Shown piece after piece: positions 19,383-30,588 of a DNA stretch of 64,000 nucleotides. The position numbers were made by a program, and so were the translations under genes. Each line of letters starts with the position of its first letter. Within the stretch, counting starts at the first letter, position 1. The stretch is from CAWDDA01 sp963813345 (GTDB lineage: Bacteria > Acidobacteriota > Blastocatellia > RBC074). The stretch covers positions 1 through 64,000 of the forward strand of contig CAWEYR010000024.1 of assembly GCA_963813345.1 (NCBI GenBank). Direction: 5' to 3'. A model generated the notes under the pieces. It ran no database searches. It was not told where the DNA came from and was given only the letters and a program-made list of their open reading frames with translations.

Positions 19383-20237
19383 TCAGGCTACTCGAAGAAG
19401 TCTTTTTGAGGTTCCTTGTGGCTTTCGCGCCCACACTTGACTCATCCGCGGCATCAGGGCAAGCACTGATTCATCCTCGGCCAACCGCTTCATTTCGACC
19501 AGCGTCTTGTCCAATTCCTCACGCGTTATTAGTCCTGCCCCCACAAAACCTGAAGCGGCTTCTGCCACGGACAGTTCCAACAGTCGTTTGTTTTCACCGC
19601 GAGCGATCACTGGTTGATTAAAGGTTATTTCGGGTTGCGAAAAATTGGCTGCCACAATCTTCTGGAAGAGTTCGCGACCGAGAGTGTAGTCCACTCCCCA
19701 AATTGGACCCAGGCGGCCAAAAAGGTTGGCAAACGCGTTAAGCGCCGAGGGAGGCTCGCTGCCTGACGCCGTCAAGTCGCCATCTTCGCAAACCAGGATG
19801 CCATTCGGCTTGAGCAGCTTATGCATCTCGCGCAAAGCCAGGTTCGGTTCTGTCAGATGAATCAAGAGGAAGCGGCAATAGACGAGGTCAAACGTACCAT
19901 AGGGCAGCCCGGTGTCGGTGGCACTCGCCTCGACGAAGGTAACGTTTGAAAGTCCGGGGGGAACCAGACTGCGCGCTTCCTCGATTTGCGCTCCACTAAA
20001 ATCAAGTCCGACAACCTCGCCAGTGGGGCCGACAAGTTCGGCTAATAAGGTTGTCACCGTGCCTACGCCGCATCCCAGATCAGCGACTCGCATGCCAGGT
20101 TGTATTCCGGCTTGAAGCAGGACTCGGCGAGCTCCGGGCCCATAAAGGCTGTGCAATAACTTAAGCCTATGTGCGGCTGCACTTCCCGTTGCAAGCACGT
20201 ACTCACCTTTGTTGTTATTTGTAGAATCGTGTTTCAT
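19383..20237 (-). CDS. Class I SAM-dependent methyltransferase
   Basis: Intact, 284 residues, with AAGGAGA before the ATG. The SAM fold is clear: motif I RVADLGCGVGTVTTLLAELV, motif II acidic GLDFSGAQIEEARS, motif III-like TGLPYGTFDLVYCRFLLIHL and post-motif LLKPNGILVCEDGD. It belongs to the UbiE/Methyltransf_11/31 type. The substrate is unknown; a small molecule is likelier than DNA or protein. It is divergent from the large regulator at 20375, sharing a 137-bp promoter region with it. Confidence 0.85.
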   Translation of the reverse strand: MKHDSTNNNKGEYVLATGSAAAHRLKLLHSLYGPGARRVLLQAGIQPGMRVADLGCGVGTVTTLLAELVGPTGEVVGLDFSGAQIEEARSLVPPGLSNVTFVEASATDTGLPYGTFDLVYCRFLLIHLTEPNLALREMHKLLKPNGILVCEDGDLTASGSEPPSALNAFANLFGRLGPIWGVDYTLGRELFQKIVAANFSQPEITFNQPVIARGENKRLLELSVAEAASGFVGAGLITREELDKTLVEMKRLAEDESVLALMPRMSQVWARKPQGTSKRLLRVA

Positions 20238-20374
20238 TGTGTCTCCTTCTCGTCGCGATTTCCGCTTGAATACTTCTTATTGCTATCCCTTCATCACCCG
20301 CCGATAATAATGGCCACCTGTCATCGGAGTCATAAACAAGCCGTGAAGTTACAGTTAAGTTCTGGTGAAGCGTT

Positions 20375-23300
20375 GTGACTCTAGAGAAACGCATCACTTT
20401 CGGTGATTTTCGCCTTGACCTCGTAAATGAATGTCTTTGGCGCGGCGGGCATGCCATCGCACTCGCACCCAAGGAATACGCAGTTCTTCTCTATCTCCTC
20501 CGAAATCCAGGCCGACTGATAATGAAAGATGAGCTCATCGAAGCAGTTTGGCCCGAAACCGTCGTGACCGATGGTGTGCTGAAGGTCAGCGTCAGAAAGA
20601 TTCGCGCAGCACTCGACGATGACCATAAGTCGCCACAGTTCATAGAGACTGCTCACCGGCGGGGCTATCGGTTTATCGGCTCGATCACCGACGGTGAAGG
20701 GAAGCCCGCACGCGGAGAAACCGGACGACTCGCAGCGCCGCGGCCTCTGCGTCTCGTTGATTCCTCGGAAATTGATCTGGTGGGCCGGGACGTGGCGCTT
20801 GCACAAATGAATGGCTACCTTGAGCGGGCGCGCGGCGGCGATCGGCAGGTGATATTTGTTACCGGTGAAGCGGGGATCGGTAAGACCACGTTGGTTGAAG
20901 CATTCCTTCAGAGTGTTGCGCGTGATCCGAAGATTTGGGTTGCGCAGGGCCAGTGTCTTGAGCAGTACGGGAAGGGCGAGGCCTATCTGCCGGTGCTCGA
21001 AGCCATGTCGCGGCTTTGTCAGGAACAGGGCCGGAAACACCTGGTCGAGTTGCTATACCGGCAGGCTCCGACATGGTTGCTACAGATGCCCTGGTTGACG
21101 AGCGATCCAGTCCGCGAGCGCCTGCAGCGAGAGGTCATCGGCGCGACGCTCGAACGGATGATGCGCGAAATGGCCGAAGCATTGGAGGCGGTCACCAGCG
21201 AGACGCTATTGATACTTGTACTTGAAGATCTTCAGTGGAGCGACTATTCGACGCTCGACCTGGTCTCTTATCTGGCTCGCCGGCGCAAGCCCGCTCAACT
21301 CCTTTTGATTGCAACCTACCGTCCGGTGGAGGTGGCACTGAGCGAACATCCCTTGAAAGGCGTCAAGCAGGACTTGCAGGCGCACCGCCAATGTGAAGAG
21401 TTGCCGCTTGAGTACCTGGGTCAGGAAGCAATCAGCGACTATCTGGCGGTGCGATTCCCGCAACACGGATTTCCCCCCACATTTGCCGCCTTGCTGCATG
21501 ATCGAACAGAAGGCAACCCCTTCTTTCTGGTAAACGCAATAGATTATCTGCAAGCCGAACGCGTGATCGCAGAGGTCGATGGTCAAACTCGGATGACGGT
21601 CCCAATAGCAGAGCTCGAAATGGGAGTGCCGGAAAACATCCGGCAGATGATTGAGAAGCAAATTGAGCGACTTGACCGTGAACAGCAGCATCTACTGGAA
21701 GTTGCTGCTGTTGCTGGCAACGAGTTCCCGCTGGTCGCTATTGCTGCCGGATGCGATCAAGACCTGATGCGTGTTGAAGAACATTGTGAAGAGCTGGAGC
21801 GGCGACACCAGTTTCTCCGCGCGACCGGCGTGAGCACTTTACCCAACGGTATGGTGACTGCGCGTTACGGCTTCATTCATTCGCTCTACCAGGAGGTGCT
21901 CTATGATCGCATCGCTGCGGGCCGCCGCGCGCGCCTTCATCTGCTGATCGGCGAACGGGGAGAGGAAATATACGGTGAGCTCGCAAGCGACGTCGCCGCC
22001 GAGTTGGCTATGCACTTCGAGCAGGGATATGACTATCGGCGTGCAGTGAAGCACCTGCAACAGGCGGCGCAGAATCATTACCTTCGTTATGCAAATCGGG
22101 AAGCGATTGACTATCTGACCCACGCACTCGAACTGGTAGGGCACTTGCCGGAATCCGAGAGGGCCGGCGCGCGCATAGCGTTGCTGGAACAGACAGGTTT
22201 GGCACGCCTTGCGATGGGAGATATGGCGGGAGCCGCCGTGGAGTTTGCGACACTCGCCGAATATGCGCAGGAACAGGGCCGGATGGAAGATGGCGTGAGA
22301 GCGCTAGATCATTTGACGACCGCGCTCTCGTGGGTTGATCGGGAGCGGTGTCTTGGCTGCAGCCGAGTGGTTTGTGACGCTCAGCCGCGGTCTGACCAAT
22401 GAGTTATTGCAATCCCACGCGCGCGGTTGCTGGGGCTACTGGCAGGTTCTCTTCCTCGAGTGGGACGACGAGCATGCAAAGGCTCTCAGCGACGCGGTAG
22501 CGAGTGCGCGGCAGGCCGGCGACCACCAGATGCTCGGCCTGCATCTCGCACGCTACGGCTTTTTCGAGGCCCTGCGGTCCGACTACCTCGGAACGCGCAC
22601 GCGCGACTGAAGAAGCGGCGCAGCTGGCGCTCGAATCGAGTGACGCGCACAGCTTTCTTGCTCTCTCAGTTTTTTCAGGCCTGGGGATTGCTTCATCAGG
22701 GACAGTGGGGCGAGATGCGGCGCATTCTTGATCATGGGCTTGAAATGGCAGATCGGAATGAGCATCACCGCTGGGCAGTGCTCTATCGTCTGGAGCTTGC
22801 CTGGCTGCACGAGCGAGGCGTTTGACTTTGGGCACGCGCGCGAGATATGCGAGCAGGCACACGAGCAGGCACGAAAAATCCATCACCCCTATACCGAGTC
22901 GCTAGGGCCTTATTCTGCTCGGCCGCGCATATCTTGGGCTGGAGCAGGACGAAGCGGCCATCCGATGTTTCAATGACGTCGCACTGGCGTTCGATCGCGA
23001 GCGCAGTCTAATGGACTGGATTCTCCGGATTCCACTCCATTTGGGCTTGAGCCGCTACTGGCTTGACCGAGGCCAGACTGCACGCGCACATCAGGAGGCC
23101 GAACGTGTCCGTAAACTGGCAGCGCAGCCGGGTGAGGCAACTTATCTTGCTCTTGCGCACCAGATGCTGGCAGAAATCGAGATGGCCGACCAGAAATGGT
23201 CGAATGCCAAAGGTGAAGTATTGCGGGCGGTCAAGGTGCTCGAAGGCGTCGAGGCTCCGCTCGCTGAATGGCGCGTGTGCGAGACGGCGGCGAAGATATC

Positions 23301-23478
23301 CGAACGGCTCGGCGACGGCGCTGAGGCTACTCGGTATTGGCAACGTAGCGCAGACACGCTCAAACGGCTGGCCGAATCGCTCAGCGAAGATGACTATTTG
23401 CGCGAGTCGCTGACTACTAATCCGGCGGTGCAGGCGATCCAGAAGCGCGCGAGTGACGGAGTACAGGCAACTAAGTAA
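20375..23478 (+). CDS. Winged-helix / AAA ATPase / TPR transcriptional regulator, frame breaks in TPR part
   Basis: A GTG start gives an OmpR/CadC-type winged helix (residues 5-105: GHAIALAPKEYAVLLYLLRN, VKVSVRKIRAALDDD, IETAHRRGYRFIG). This is followed by an AAA_16 ATPase (Walker A GEAGIGKTTL, Walker B LILVLEDLQWSD, sensor RTEGNPFFL). A long alpha-helical TPR region follows from about residue 530. The first 660 residues are intact. From 22350 on, at least five frame changes occur before the end ESLSEDDYLRESLTTNPAVQAIQ. It resembles BTAD/MalT-like STAND regulators. The signal bound by the TPR part and the target genes are unknown. Confidence 0.85.
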
Positions 23479-23501
23479 CTGGGGGAACTGAAGGAACCGG
23501 G

Positions 23502-23903
23502 ATGGCAATTGAACCGAATGTAGCCACTGAGAAAATTCCGGATTCGACGGAGCTCGCGATAGATCGTACGCATCTCGCTCACGAACGCACTCTGATGGCC
23601 TGGATTCGAACTGCGGTATCGCTCATCAGCTTCGGTTTCACTATCTATAAGTTCTTTCAGTGGACCCTCGAGCAAGGCCAGACTCGTCACGTCGAGCACC
23701 TCCTGGGACCGCGCGGGTTTGCACTTACCATGATTGGTATCGGGCTTGTCTCGCTTCTGCTGGCGTCGCTGCAACACAGACAAGCCAGGAAGAGAATGAT
23801 GGCGACCTACCGTGAAGTGCCCAGGTCGCTCGCGGCACTATTGGCGATTCTGATCTCCGGTCTTGGCATCATGGCCTTTCTTTCTGCCCTTTTTCGACAG
23901 TAA
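23502..23903 (+). CDS. DUF202 (YidH-family) inner-membrane protein
   Basis: Intact, 133 residues. It has the family signature ELAIDRTHLAHERTLMAWIRTAVSLISFGFTIYKF, then two more transmembrane helices (FALTMIGIGLVSLLLASL and SLAALLAILISGLGIMAFL). The function of DUF202 proteins is not established. It follows the large regulator by 24 bp on the same strand. Confidence 0.9.
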   Translation: MAIEPNVATEKIPDSTELAIDRTHLAHERTLMAWIRTAVSLISFGFTIYKFFQWTLEQGQTRHVEHLLGPRGFALTMIGIGLVSLLLASLQHRQARKRMMATYREVPRSLAALLAILISGLGIMAFLSALFRQ

Positions 23904-23981
23904 TCCCAGACGTCGAACGTTGGGATGGGAGAAAGAACAGCAGATGATCGAGCAAGGCTTGTAATGAGATCGAACCATTCG

Positions 23982-24082
23982 GCCCAATTTGGAGTGCGGG
24001 GACTCGTCACCGCTTTAGTCTCGTGCCGAACTATTCGGCACGAGACTAAAGCGGTGACAAGTCCCCGCACTCCAAATTGGGC
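23982..24082. repeat. Palindromic repeat, family 1, complete copy
   Basis: A 101-bp almost perfect palindrome with one mismatch in the arms. Its ends are GCCCAATTTGGAGTGCGGGG and the complement, and its centre is TTTAGTCTCGTGCCGAA around CT-A. It is the best-preserved member of the family and fills the gap between the DUF202 and GH39 genes. Arm changes elsewhere in the family are compensated on the other arm, so pairing appears to be maintained. Confidence 0.9.
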
Positions 24083-24114
24083 TTGAGCAGCAACGACAGA
24101 AACGCGAGGGGCAA

Positions 24115-25810
24115 ATGTCTCGGAATGTTTTTATCGCCCTCCTCATTCTCCTATTTGCTACGTTGCTGGGAAGTCAGCGGGCGGAGCAGGAGACAGTCAC
24201 CATCCGAGTCGATGGCAATTCGAATATCGGCACCTACAAGCCAATCTACGCTTACTTCGGCTACGACGAACCAAACTACACCTACATGAAAAATGGGCGA
24301 AAGCTCGTGGGCGAGCTCGCACAACTAAGTTCGGCGCCGGTGCACATACGCGCACATAGTCTGCTCGTGACGGGTGATGGCACTCCCGCGCTCAAGTGGG
24401 GTTCGACCAACGCTTACACTGAGGACGCTTCGGGTAAGGCAATCTATGACTGGACGATCGTTGATCGCATCTTCGACACCTACATAAACGCGGGTGCGAA
24501 GCCTTTCGTCGAAATAGGGTTCATGCCCGAGGCGCTTTCAGTAAAGCCGCAGCCCTACCGTCACAAATGGGAACCGGGCAAACAATACAGCGACATCTAT
24601 CTCGGGTGGACCTATCCGCCGAAGGATTATCAGAAGTGGTCAGAACTGGTGCGTCAGTGGGTTCTGCATTCGATCGCGCGGTATGGGCGCGAAGAGGTGC
24701 TGACCTGGTACTGGGAGTTGTGGAACGAGCCTGATATTCCGTACTGGAGCGGCACTCCCGAGGAATTCAACAAGCTTTACGACTTTACGGCGGACGCCGT
24801 GAAGCGGGCGCTTCCGGGCGCGAAGGTCGGAGGCCCTGCAACTACTGGACCCGCGAATGAGAAGGCGGCTGCATATCTGAAGCAGTTTCTCGAGCATTGC
24901 GCGAACGGAAAGAATGCTGTCACTGGTGGGACCGGAGCGCCGCTCGATTTCATTACCTACCATGCCAAGGGCCGCCCGACGGTTGTCGACGGACACGTCC
25001 GAATGGGTATCTCAAAGAATATGGCGGATGTATCCCGAGGTATGGAGATCGTAACGTCTTTTCCAAAGTTCAGGAATCTTCCGATTATTCTGAGCGAATC
25101 TGACCCTGAAGGCTGCGCGGCATGTTCGGCCCGCGTTTATCCGCAGAATGCTTATCGTAATGGCACGCTCTATCCGACCTATACCGCCGTCGCATTGAGT
25201 AACATTTTCAATCTTGCCGACAAACACCAGGCGAACATCGAGGGGATGCAGACCTGGGCATTCGAGTTTGAAGATCAGCCCTGGTTCGACGGCTTTCGTT
25301 CACTCGCCACAAACGGTGTCGACAAGCCAGTGCTCAATGTATTTCGAATGGCCGGATTGATGCGCGGCAACCGCGTCAAGGTCGAAAGTTCGAGCCACGT
25401 CAGCCTTGATACGATTCTCAAGGAAGGTGTTCGAGGAAAACCGGACGTGAACGCCCTGGCAACTCGATCCGCGCAGGAGATCGCCGTAATGTCGTGGAAT
25501 TATCACGACGATGATCTTACCGGCGCCCGATTCTCCGGTAAGCCTGAGGGTGAGTGGTGTGCCCGCAAACGTAGCGCGCACACTTGTGCGCCATTATCGA
25601 ATTGATCAGGAGCACAGTAACGCTTATACACTTTGGAAGAAGCTGGGCTCACCACAGAATCCGACAGCGGAACAGTACGCACAGCTCGAAGCCGCCGGTC
25701 AGCTTCAACTGCTCACATCACCAGAATGGGTGAATACCAGAGATGGAAATATCGAGTTGAGTTTTACGCTGCCTCGACATGCAGTGTCTTTGATTCAAGT
25801 CAGTTGGTGA
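24115..25810 (+). CDS. GH39-like glycoside hydrolase, secreted, one frame break
   Basis: A signal peptide (NVFIALLILLFATLLGSQRA) is followed by a clan GH-A TIM barrel. The acid/base is in YWELWNEPDIPYW (Glu at about residue 205) and the nucleophile in LPIILSESDPEG (Glu at about 328). WAFEFEDQPWFDGF and the C-terminal beta-domain follow. The frame changes near 25520 (PVSLRVSGVPANVARTLVRHYRID). Family GH39 members are beta-xylosidases or alpha-iduronidase-like enzymes. With sulfatases next door an acidic or sulfated glycan is plausible, but the substrate is inferred. Confidence 0.8.
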
Positions 25811-25854
25811 GAGGCATCGCGGACCGAGTCCAGAGTATCGTCGCGAAAGGAATG

Positions 25855-27535
25855 ATGAACTCGATGAAGCATTGTTATCGCTTTGCGGCAATGGGCGTCG
25901 CGATGCTGACCGTGCTGCTCGCAGTGAATGTGCCGCACGTTCTGCCGCAATCCTCCTCACCACGGCCGAATATCCTTTGGATTTCGACAGAGGACATCAG
26001 CCCCGACCTGGGCTGCTATGGCGACTCGTATTCAATTACACCCAACCTTGATCGTCTCGCGGCCGAGGGTGTGCGTTACACCAATGCCTTTGCGACGGCA
26101 CCCGTATGTGCGCCTTCACGTTCGGCGATCATCACGGCAATGTATCCGACGACTATCGGCTCGATGCATATGCGCTCGAAGGCCGTACCGCCTGCCGGCG
26201 TCAAAGCTTTCACCGAGTATTTGCGTGCGTCCGGGTATTACTGCACGAACAATTCAAAGACCGACTACAACTTTGAGGCGCCGCCCTCAAACCGTCCACC
26301 CGATACTGTATGGGACGAATCGAGCAACAGAGCCCACTGGCGCAATCGAACCGACCGGAATCAGCCATTCTTTGCCGTCTTCAATCTCAATGTCACTCAC
26401 GAAAGCCAGATTCGGGTGCCTGATGAGCAGTACAAACAAAATGTAGCGCGTTTGAAACCAGACCAGTTTCACGATCCGGCTAAAGCACTACTTCCGCCGT
26501 ACTACCCTGACACGCCACTTGTGCGCAAAGATTGGGCGCGATACTACGACAACATTACGGCGATGGATTACCTGGTCGCTGATATTCTCAAACAGCTCGA
26601 GGAAGATGGTCTCGCCCAAAACACCATCGTTTTCTTCTGGGGCGATCACGGACGAGGCTTGCCGCGTGCCAAACGCTTTGTGTACGACTCCGGCTTGCGC
26701 GTGCCTCTGATAGTGCGATGGCCGGGACAACTCAAGCCGGGGACGGTCAATGATGAACTTGTATGCCTGTTTGATCTCGGCCCGACAGCGCTCTCGCTGG
26801 CCGGAGTGCCAGTACCGGCTCACATGCAGGCCCAGGCTATTCTGGGTAGCACAAAAGAAAGCGCCGCGCCAATATGCTTTTGCCCATCGTGATCGCATGG
26901 ATGAGGCGCCCGATATGATTCGATCGGTAATGGACAAACAGTACCACTACATTCGCAACTTTCACCCTGATCGGCCTTACGCACAGTACATTGATTACAT
27001 GGAACAGATGCCGACGATGAAAGAATTGCGGCGTCTGAACAAGGAACACCTGAACGCACTCGATCCAAACTATGGCAAGGCGCTCAATCCGGCGCAATTG
27101 CGCTTCATGGCGCCAGAAAAGCCTCCCGAAGAGCTGTACGACGTGACCGCCGATCGTCACGAAATCAACAATCTTGCCGCGTCCTCGCAGCATCAGGCGA
27201 TTCTCAAACGAATGCGGAGCGCATTGGATGAGTGGCAGCGTGAAACCAAAGACCTTGGGCGTGTGCCTGAAATGGAATTGCGCGAGCGGATGCGGCCGGG
27301 CGGTATATGGCAAAAGGTCTCAGCGCCGAGTGTGAACGAAAGCGTTGAAGGTTCATCAGTAAAGGTAAAGCTGGCTTGCGCAACCGATGGCGCGTCCATC
27401 GTCTACACCACAGAGACCGGCGAGAAGCCGCGCTGGCGGCTCTATACAGGGGAGCTGACGCTGAAGCGGCCCGCTGTGTTACGAGCCAGGGCGTGCCGTT
27501 TCGGCTATCTTGACAGTGATGAAGTCGTAAAGTAG
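25855..27535 (+). CDS. Sulfatase with C-terminal chitobiase-like domain, one frame break
   Basis: A signal segment (FAAMGVAMLTVLLAVNVPHVLPQ) precedes a type I sulfatase: RPNILWISTEDISPDLGCYG (metal site), and VCAPSRSAI with the CxPxR formylglycine motif at about Cys85. HGRGLPRAKRFVYDSGLRVPLIVRWPG follows. The frame changes near 26855. Residues after about 480 (SVNESVEGSSVKVKLACATDGASIVYTTETGEKPRW) look like a CHB_HEX_C_1 sandwich. It needs an anaerobic or FGE-type maturase, not seen here. It removes sulfate esters from glycans outside the cytoplasm. Confidence 0.85.
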
Positions 27536-27786
27536 TGCCTGGGAGCGCCAGGCTGAAGCCTGGCACGCGCGCTGCGATGCAGCGCACGGCTCCGGAGGAG
27601 CCCAATGTTTATAGTAATAAGCAAAACAGAATGCGACTCCGGAGGAGCGGCATGAGAGTTTGAAATCAGATGCCGCTCCTCCGGAGTCATCACCCTTTCT
27701 ATTCCCTACTATAAATATTGGGCTCCTCCGGAGCCAAGAAATGGCCAAAGTTCACGCGCCAGGCTTCAGCCTGGCGCTCCCAGGCA
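27536..27786. repeat. Palindromic repeat, family 2, complete nested copy
   Basis: The outer perfect 29-bp arms (TGCCTGGGAGCGCCAGGCTG... and complement; 27536-27564 and 27758-27786) enclose a second inverted repeat with ends GGCTCCGGAGGAGCCCAAT and TTTATAGT, and an inner arm pair GACTCCGGAGGAGCGGCAT. It lies exactly between two sulfatase genes. Relatives are at 30111-30286 and, split in two, at 54575-54675 and 56601-56661. Confidence 0.85.
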
Positions 27787-27800
27787 ACCATAGCGCGAGT

Positions 27801-29330
27801 ATGAATACGATGAAAACTGTGATCCGCTGTCTTCTCCTGATTGTGATGCTGTTGTTGATTTCGGATTCGCGCAGTGATGCGCAGAGGCGGACGCAGACCG
27901 CGCCTTCGAGGCGGCCGAACATCGTGTTCATTATGACGGATGATCATGCGGCACACGCGATCAGCGCATATGGCAGCCGGCTTATCAAGACGCCCAACAT
28001 TGACCGGCTGGCAAAGGAAGGCATGAAGTTCGAGAACTGCTTTGTGACCAATTCGATCTGCACGCCAAGCCGCGCGGCGATAATCACTGGTAAGTACTCG
28101 CACCTCAACGGAGTGCCCGTCTTCAATCACCTTGATACTTCACAGCCGATGCTCTCGAAGTATCTGCAACAGGCCGGCTATTACACTGGCGTGATCGGCA
28201 AGTGGCATCTGGGTGGTCAGAATCCGTATAGGCCTGAAGATGGCAAGCCTGCTGGGCTTTGACTACTGGAACATCCTGCCAGGGCAGGGCGCGTACTTCG
28301 ACCCGATGATGATCGAAATGGGCGAACGCAAAAAGCTACAACGGCTACGTTACAGATCGTGATAACCGACCTTTCGATTGAATTCATCAAAAAGCGACCG
28401 CAGGACAAGCCATTCTTTCTGATGTATCACCACAAGGCGCCTCACAGGAACTGGCAACCGGACGAGAAGCATCGGAAAGAGTTCGAGAACTACGAGCCGC
28501 CAATCCCGGCAACCTTTGACGACGATTACAAGGGGAAGTCTGACGCTTCGCGCAATGCCACGATGCACATTGACGCGGACCTGAACGACACCGACCTCAA
28601 GGTCAAACCGCCGCCAGGCCTGAGCGGTGCAGAGCTCAAGAGATGGAAGTTCAAGCGCTATATGCAGGACTACCTGGCGTGCGTCGCGTCGGTGGATGAG
28701 AACATCGGGCGCTTCCTCGACTACCTTGATCAAAGCGGGCTTGCCGCGAATACGATCGTCATTTACACCTCTGATCAGGGCTTTTTCCTGGGCGAGCACA
28801 ATTTTTTCGACAAACGGTTTATGTACGAAGAATCCCTCAGGATGCCGTTCCTTATTCGCTGGCCTGAGCAGATCAAGCCAGGCACTGTTAACAAGGGGAT
28901 GATCCTCAATGTGGACTTTGCTCCAATGATGCTGGAAGCTGCGGGCGCGAAAGTGCCTTCCGACATGCAGGGGCGCAGCTTTCTGCCGCTTCTTCGAGGC
29001 CAAATGCCAAAGGGATGGCGGACTTCAATGTATTACCGCTATTACCATCCCGGCCATCATAACGTGGCCGCTCATTACGGTATTCGCACCGAGCGTTACA
29101 AGCTGATCTATTTTAACAAGCTGAATCAATGGGAACTCTACGACCTGCAAAGAGACCCTGCCGAAATGCACAATCTTTACGCGGATGCTGCTTCTGCGAG
29201 CATTGTCAGCAAGCTCAAAGAAGAGCTTTACAGGCTGAAGAAACAGCTCAAGGATAACGATCAATTCGCCGATGACTTACCAAAAGATGATGTGGATAGC
29301 CAGGCGCCGCCGGCTACTGGGACACGCTAG
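27801..29330 (+). CDS. Sulfatase, secreted, two frame breaks
   Basis: A signal peptide (VIRCLLLIVMLLLISDSRSDAQ) precedes RPNIVFIMTDDHAAHAISAYG and the formylglycine motif ICTPSRAAI (Cys at about residue 87), then YTGVIGKWHLGG. Breaks near 28255 and 28335 fall in one 90-bp stretch. Afterwards the fold continues intact: IVIYTSDQGFFLGEHNFFDKRFMYEESLRMPFLIRWPE and ERYKLIYFNKLNQWELYDLQRDP. It is a different subfamily from the preceding sulfatase. Together the two suggest use of a sulfated polysaccharide or mucin-like glycan. Confidence 0.9.
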
Positions 29331-29449
29331 ATCTGTAACCCGGCTATGTCTAATCGTGGTGATGATGTTCCTGCTCGACGGGAATATCCCTGGATGCTTG
29401 TGCCCAGACTGCTGATCGGCAAACCAGATCATCTGCGGAGGCCGGTCAT

Positions 29450-30100
29450 GAAGAAGGCTTTGAGATCATCTTCGATGGCAGGACGCTGAAGGGTTGGGAA
29501 GGTGACCCGAAATACTGGCGGGTGGAAAATGGCTGTCTGGTGGGCGAAGTAACGCCGGAAACGATCTTACAGCGGAACTCTTTTATTATGTGGCGGGGCG
29601 GAGTGACTCGCGACTTCGAGTTGAAATTGGAATACCGCATCTCGGCTCGCGGTAACAGCGGCATCAACTATCGCAGCGTTGAAGTGCCGGGCCTGCCATT
29701 TGCTCTGCGTGGCTATCAGGCCGACATTGACGGACAAAGCCGGAACTCCGGCGGTGTTAGGCATACAGGCCAGAATTACGAAGAACGCGGTCGGACATTC
29801 TTAGCTTTGCGTGGTCAAACAGTCAGGATTGGAGAAGGGCTGAAGCCGCTCGTTACAGGTTCCGTCGGCGATCCGAAATTGCTTGAATCCTTCATCAAGA
29901 GTGACGAGTGGAATGAGTATCATATTGTCGCGCGTGGACCGGTAATGATCCATCTTCTGAATGGACACGTCATGAGTGTGGTAGTTGATGACGATGTAAA
30001 GGCTCGCAGGCTCGATGGACTGCTCGGCGTGCAGGTTCACGTCGGGCCCCCGATGAAAGTCGAATACCGCAATATTCGGATAAAACACCTGGCGCAGTAA
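29450..30100 (+). CDS. DUF1080 protein, N-terminus frame-broken
   Basis: The DUF1080 domain is whole: FEIIFDGRTLKGWEGDPKYWRVENGCLVGE, SFIMWRGGVTRDFELKLEYRIS, NSGINYRSVEVPGLPFALRGYQADID, DEWNEYHIVARGPVMIHLLNGH, MKVEYRNIRIKHL. The signal peptide seems to lie in another frame upstream (LIVVMMFLL near 29352), so the true start is about 29340. It is a close relative of the gene at 16698 but lies directly after two sulfatases. Confidence 0.8.
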   Translation, partial: EEGFEIIFDGRTLKGWEGDPKYWRVENGCLVGEVTPETILQRNSFIMWRGGVTRDFELKLEYRISARGNSGINYRSVEVPGLPFALRGYQADIDGQSRNSGGVRHTGQNYEERGRTFLALRGQTVRIGEGLKPLVTGSVGDPKLLESFIKSDEWNEYHIVARGPVMIHLLNGHVMSVVVDDDVKARRLDGLLGVQVHVGPPMKVEYRNIRIKHLAQ

Positions 30101-30110
30101 CCCGGGATCG

Positions 30111-30286
30111 GCGCCTGGGAGCGGCGTCAGCCCGGCGCTCCGCAGGGCCGAATGTTTATAGAAACGAGGACGAAAATGACATGAGCTCCGGAAGAGCGGC
30201 ACGTTATCGTGAAACAGGATGTCGCTCCTCCGGAGCTCGTTTGCTCTCTTCAACAATGACTATAAACATTGGGCTCCTCCGGAGCC
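30111..30286. repeat. Palindromic repeat, family 2, second copy
   Basis: It shows the same layout as at 27536: AATGTTTATAG near the left, GAGCTCCGGAAGAGCGGCA, a loop, CGCTCCTCCGGAGCTC, ACTATAAACATTGGGCTCC and CGGAGCC. The outer arm is diverged. It follows the DUF1080 stop codon by 10 bp. Confidence 0.8.
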
Positions 30287-30588
30287 AGGGAGTCTTCAGC
30301 ATTCAGACGCCGGTCAGCGACTCGCTCCACGTATTTGCTACTTCGTCGCTGCAATACGAAGAAATGCCTGCAGGCTTCGCTCGACATCTTCGTCGGTTGT
30401 GGCGATAGGCGATCCCGCGCTCCGCAGCCGTCATTAGCAATCGCCTCAATTGTGTATTACTCACTATCGTAGTCCTCCAGGTTAAGAAGCGTTATTATGA
30501 GCGCGTTCGAGCACCGTCATGCTCTTGCCATTCTCAGGCGGGAGTCAAATCTCTCGTTGACCAATAACGAAGCGTAGGAGGCTATCTA
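30287..30588. other. Intergenic, no gene seen
   Basis: About 300 bp without a supported gene between a palindromic repeat and the mannonate-dehydratase-like gene. It probably contains that gene's promoter; a CGTAGGAGG ribosome site is seen just before 30589. Confidence 0.5.

Noticed and set aside
30181..30472. Three overlapping frames after the DUF1080 gene
   Set aside because: They read through a family 2 palindrome and show no protein-like pattern.
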